This document shows, piece by piece, positions 23,724-25,759 of a stretch of DNA of 25,759 bases. The notes under the pieces were generated by a model that did no database searches, was not told the origin of the DNA, and saw nothing but the letters and a program-made list of their open reading frames with translations. Position numbers and translations under genes: made by a program. Positions within the stretch are counted from its first letter, which is position 1, and every line of letters starts with the position of its first letter. Source of the DNA: an uncultured Prevotella sp. (lineage in GTDB: Bacteria; Bacteroidota; Bacteroidia; Bacteroidales; Bacteroidaceae); contig CAAHDP010000151.1 of NCBI GenBank assembly GCA_900770515.1, positions 1-25,759 of the forward strand, given 5' to 3'.

Positions 23724-25708
23724 TGAACGATAAAATATCACTTATGAGAAGCTTGGTTGAACAACTCAATCAAGCTTCTCTTGCTTATTATAATGGTGGG
23801 GGCGAACTGATGACCGACTACGAGTGGGATGCCATGTTCGACCAACTCAAGAAATTAGAAGAGGAAACGGGTGAAATCTTACCCGACTCCCCTACCAATA
23901 AAGTTTCTGAAGACCAGATTATTGGTCAGAAAGAAGAACATGAATTTGCTGCACTATCTCTTGCCAAAACCAAACAGGTGAGCGACCTTGTCAAGTGGGC
24001 AGAAAACCGCCCGATATGGATTTCCTGGAAACTGGATGGTCTCACTTTAGTCGTTACTTACGATAACGGTATCCTCAGCAAGGTGGTAACACGTGGCAAT
24101 GGGCATACAGGTACCAATATCACCCACCTGGCTCCAGCCATCAATGGCATTCCTGCTACTATCAAGGAGAAAGGACATCTTGTGGTACGTGGCGAGGCAG
24201 TCATCTCCTACGCTGACTTCGAGCAGTTCATCATTGAGAGTGAGGGTGACTATGCCAATCCTAGAAACCTGGCTTCAGGCTCGCTCTCACTGAAAGACGT
24301 AGAAGTGGTTAAGCAGCGCCATATACAATGGATTCCATTTACACTGGTATATACCGAACACGAAATCACATCGTGGGGAAAACGTATGCAGTTACTGGAA
24401 GACCTGGGACTACATCCTGTGGAACATCAGTTGATTGAGAATCCTACGGCAGACAACATCCAACAGGAAATAGATATCTTTACCCAAAAGGTAACTAACA
24501 AGAAAAACCCATTCCCTGTAGATGGTTTGGTAATCTGCTATGATGATACTGTCTATGGGGCTACAGGCTCAGTTACAGGCCATCATGCCACCAGAGCAGG
24601 CTTTGCATTTAAATGGCAAGACGAGCATGCTGAAACAGAATTAGATCACATAGAATGGTCGTGTGCTGCAAATACAATCACCCCTGTGGCAGTTTTCAAG
24701 CCAGTAGAGTTGGAAGGTACTACGGTGCAACGTGCTTCTCTCTGCAATGTAAGCGAATGTGAACGCTTAGGAATGGGTGGTAAGGGAACGAAATTGCAGG
24801 TAATCAAAGCAAATAAGATTATTCCTAAAGTGATTCATATCACTGAAGCAATAGGAACTTTCGAGATTCCTGAGTTCTGTCCAGTTTGCCATGCACAAGC
24901 TAAAGTACAGGAAAGTGAAAGCGGTACAAAAACCTTACATTGTACCAATCCTCATTGTGCAGCAAAACAGCTGAAGAAGTTCGCTAGATTTGTCAGTAAA
25001 GAAGGTCTCAATATCGAAGGGATTTCAGAACAGACTATCTGGAAGTTTGTAAATGAAGGACTGATTAGCGAATATGCTGATTTCTACAAGCTCAGAGAGC
25101 CAGAGAAAGTTTTTAAGATTTCAAACTTTGAAGGCTTTGGCAAGAAAAGCGTCAGTAATTTACTGAATAGCATTGAGAAAAGCCGTCATACCGATGGTCG
25201 TCATCTTCTCTATGCACTTAACATTCCGCTTTGCGGTGGTGATGTAGCCAAGAAATTGATAGAACGCTACCCGTTTGAGGAACTGATAGATATAGCTAAA
25301 AATAGCACCAGTTTGTTTGGCGATGATTTTGCAGACATTGATGGTATTGGACCGGAAAAAAGTACCAAGTTCATCAATTGGTTTCACGATGCAGACAATA
25401 TGGCGCATGTAGAACACCTTCTTCCACATCTCGTCATCGAGAAACAGGAACCTATAGAAAAAGGTACGAAGTGTAATGGTTTGACATTCGTTGTTACAGG
25501 TGATGTACATCACTATAAAAATCGCAATGAACTGAAAGCGTACATCGAAAGCCAAGGTGGAAAGGTGACAGGCAGCGTGAGCAAAAGCACCCATTATCTC
25601 ATTAATAATGATGCAGAATCACAAAGTTCAAAGAATAAGAAAGCGCATGAATTGAATATACCAATCATAACTGAAGAACAATTCATCGCCCAATTTGGGG
25701 AAGAATAA
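23723..25708 (+). CDS. ligA: Divergent NAD+-dependent DNA ligase (LigA-like)
   Basis: A 661-residue protein with the full LigA domain order: domain Ia (AYYNGGGELMTDYEWDAMF), nucleotidyltransferase domain with SWKLDG (predicted adenylated Lys103, Asp105) and RGE (Glu158), OB fold, four-Cys zinc finger (Cys386, 389, 407, 412), helix-hairpin-helix region (NFEGFGKKSVSNLLNS, DIDGIGPEKSTKFINW) and C-terminal BRCT (LTFVVTGDVHHYKNRNELKA). LigA uses NAD+ to seal 3'-OH/5'-phosphate nicks during replication and repair. Several sites differ from E. coli LigA as I remember it. The motif IV lysine (DGVVIK) is Cys272 (DGLVIC), AGSLR is SGSLS (Ser189), and the QVGRTG stretch is replaced by WSCAANTI. TRGDG is TRGNG. 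Lys297 of motif V (AFKW) is kept. It may be a divergent housekeeping ligase or a paralogue with altered activity. Confidence 0.88.
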   Translation: MNDKISLMRSLVEQLNQASLAYYNGGGELMTDYEWDAMFDQLKKLEEETGEILPDSPTNKVSEDQIIGQKEEHEFAALSLAKTKQVSDLVKWAENRPIWISWKLDGLTLVVTYDNGILSKVVTRGNGHTGTNITHLAPAINGIPATIKEKGHLVVRGEAVISYADFEQFIIESEGDYANPRNLASGSLSLKDVEVVKQRHIQWIPFTLVYTEHEITSWGKRMQLLEDLGLHPVEHQLIENPTADNIQQEIDIFTQKVTNKKNPFPVDGLVICYDDTVYGATGSVTGHHATRAGFAFKWQDEHAETELDHIEWSCAANTITPVAVFKPVELEGTTVQRASLCNVSECERLGMGGKGTKLQVIKANKIIPKVIHITEAIGTFEIPEFCPVCHAQAKVQESESGTKTLHCTNPHCAAKQLKKFARFVSKEGLNIEGISEQTIWKFVNEGLISEYADFYKLREPEKVFKISNFEGFGKKSVSNLLNSIEKSRHTDGRHLLYALNIPLCGGDVAKKLIERYPFEELIDIAKNSTSLFGDDFADIDGIGPEKSTKFINWFHDADNMAHVEHLLPHLVIEKQEPIEKGTKCNGLTFVVTGDVHHYKNRNELKAYIESQGGKVTGSVSKSTHYLINNDAESQSSKNKKAHELNIPIITEEQFIAQFGEE

Positions 25709-25730
25709 GAAAAGATAATCAGGAAAAGAC

Positions 25731-25748
25731 GAGATATAAAAATATCTC
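25731..25748 (+). terminator. Weak hairpin after the ligase gene
   Basis: GAGATAT (25731-25737) and ATATCTC (25742-25748) form a 7-bp stem with an AAAA loop, 22 bases past the ligase stop. It is A/T-rich and is followed only by ATTCCTAACTA before the window ends. It is a possible but weak terminator. Confidence 0.4.
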
Positions 25749-25759
25749 ATTCCTAACTA

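Overview
The window looks like a chromosomal segment of a Bacteroidales bacterium, most likely Prevotella/Segatella. The evidence is a moderate-to-low G+C content, Bacteroidetes-type promoters (TTTG at -33 and TAnnTTTG at -7, clearest at 10334-10364 and 10231-10260), weak Shine-Dalgarno sequences, and a gene set (Wzi-like capsule porin, ClpC with a UVR-type middle region, gyrA followed by an exported TPR protein) typical of that group. Species assignment is inference.

Region 1 (1-6200) is the edge of a surface-polysaccharide locus with much decay. A frameshifted IS4-family transposase runs off the left edge. It is followed by an intact GT2 glycosyltransferase, two gene remnants (a probable GH16 C-terminus and a piece of an AAA-ATPase-like/PD-(D/E)XK protein), an initiating sugar-phosphate transferase (+), and a convergent pair on the minus strand: a Wzi-family outer-membrane protein and a small lipoprotein. 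Intergenic spaces hold strong hairpins, GTGAAGGGT-type repeats and a four-unit 22-bp palindromic tandem array (6047-6134).

Region 2 (6200-13190) is core genome: gyrA and an exported TPR protein on the minus strand, divergent from clpC on the plus strand. Each of the two divergent promoters can be read directly. A bidirectional hairpin terminator at 13147-13181 separates clpC from the convergent efflux operon.

Region 3 (13200-23116) looks like a metal/envelope-redox block. The minus-strand operon encodes a small His-rich exported protein, a periplasmic adaptor, a heavy-metal RND pump of the CzcA/CusA type and a TolC-like outer-membrane factor. Divergent from it on the plus strand are dsbD (disulfide reductase carrying electrons across the inner membrane) and a CobW/COG0523 GTPase with a very dense histidine region. 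A shared role in metal handling is inferred from gene content and neighbourhood.

Region 4 (23200-25759) is a GNAT acetyltransferase whose stop codon overlaps the start of a NAD+-dependent DNA ligase-like gene. The ligase keeps the KxDG nucleotidyl lysine, zinc finger and BRCT domain. It appears to have lost several residues I recall as essential in E. coli LigA, and this is the most unusual protein in the window. I saw no tRNA, rRNA or CRISPR array.
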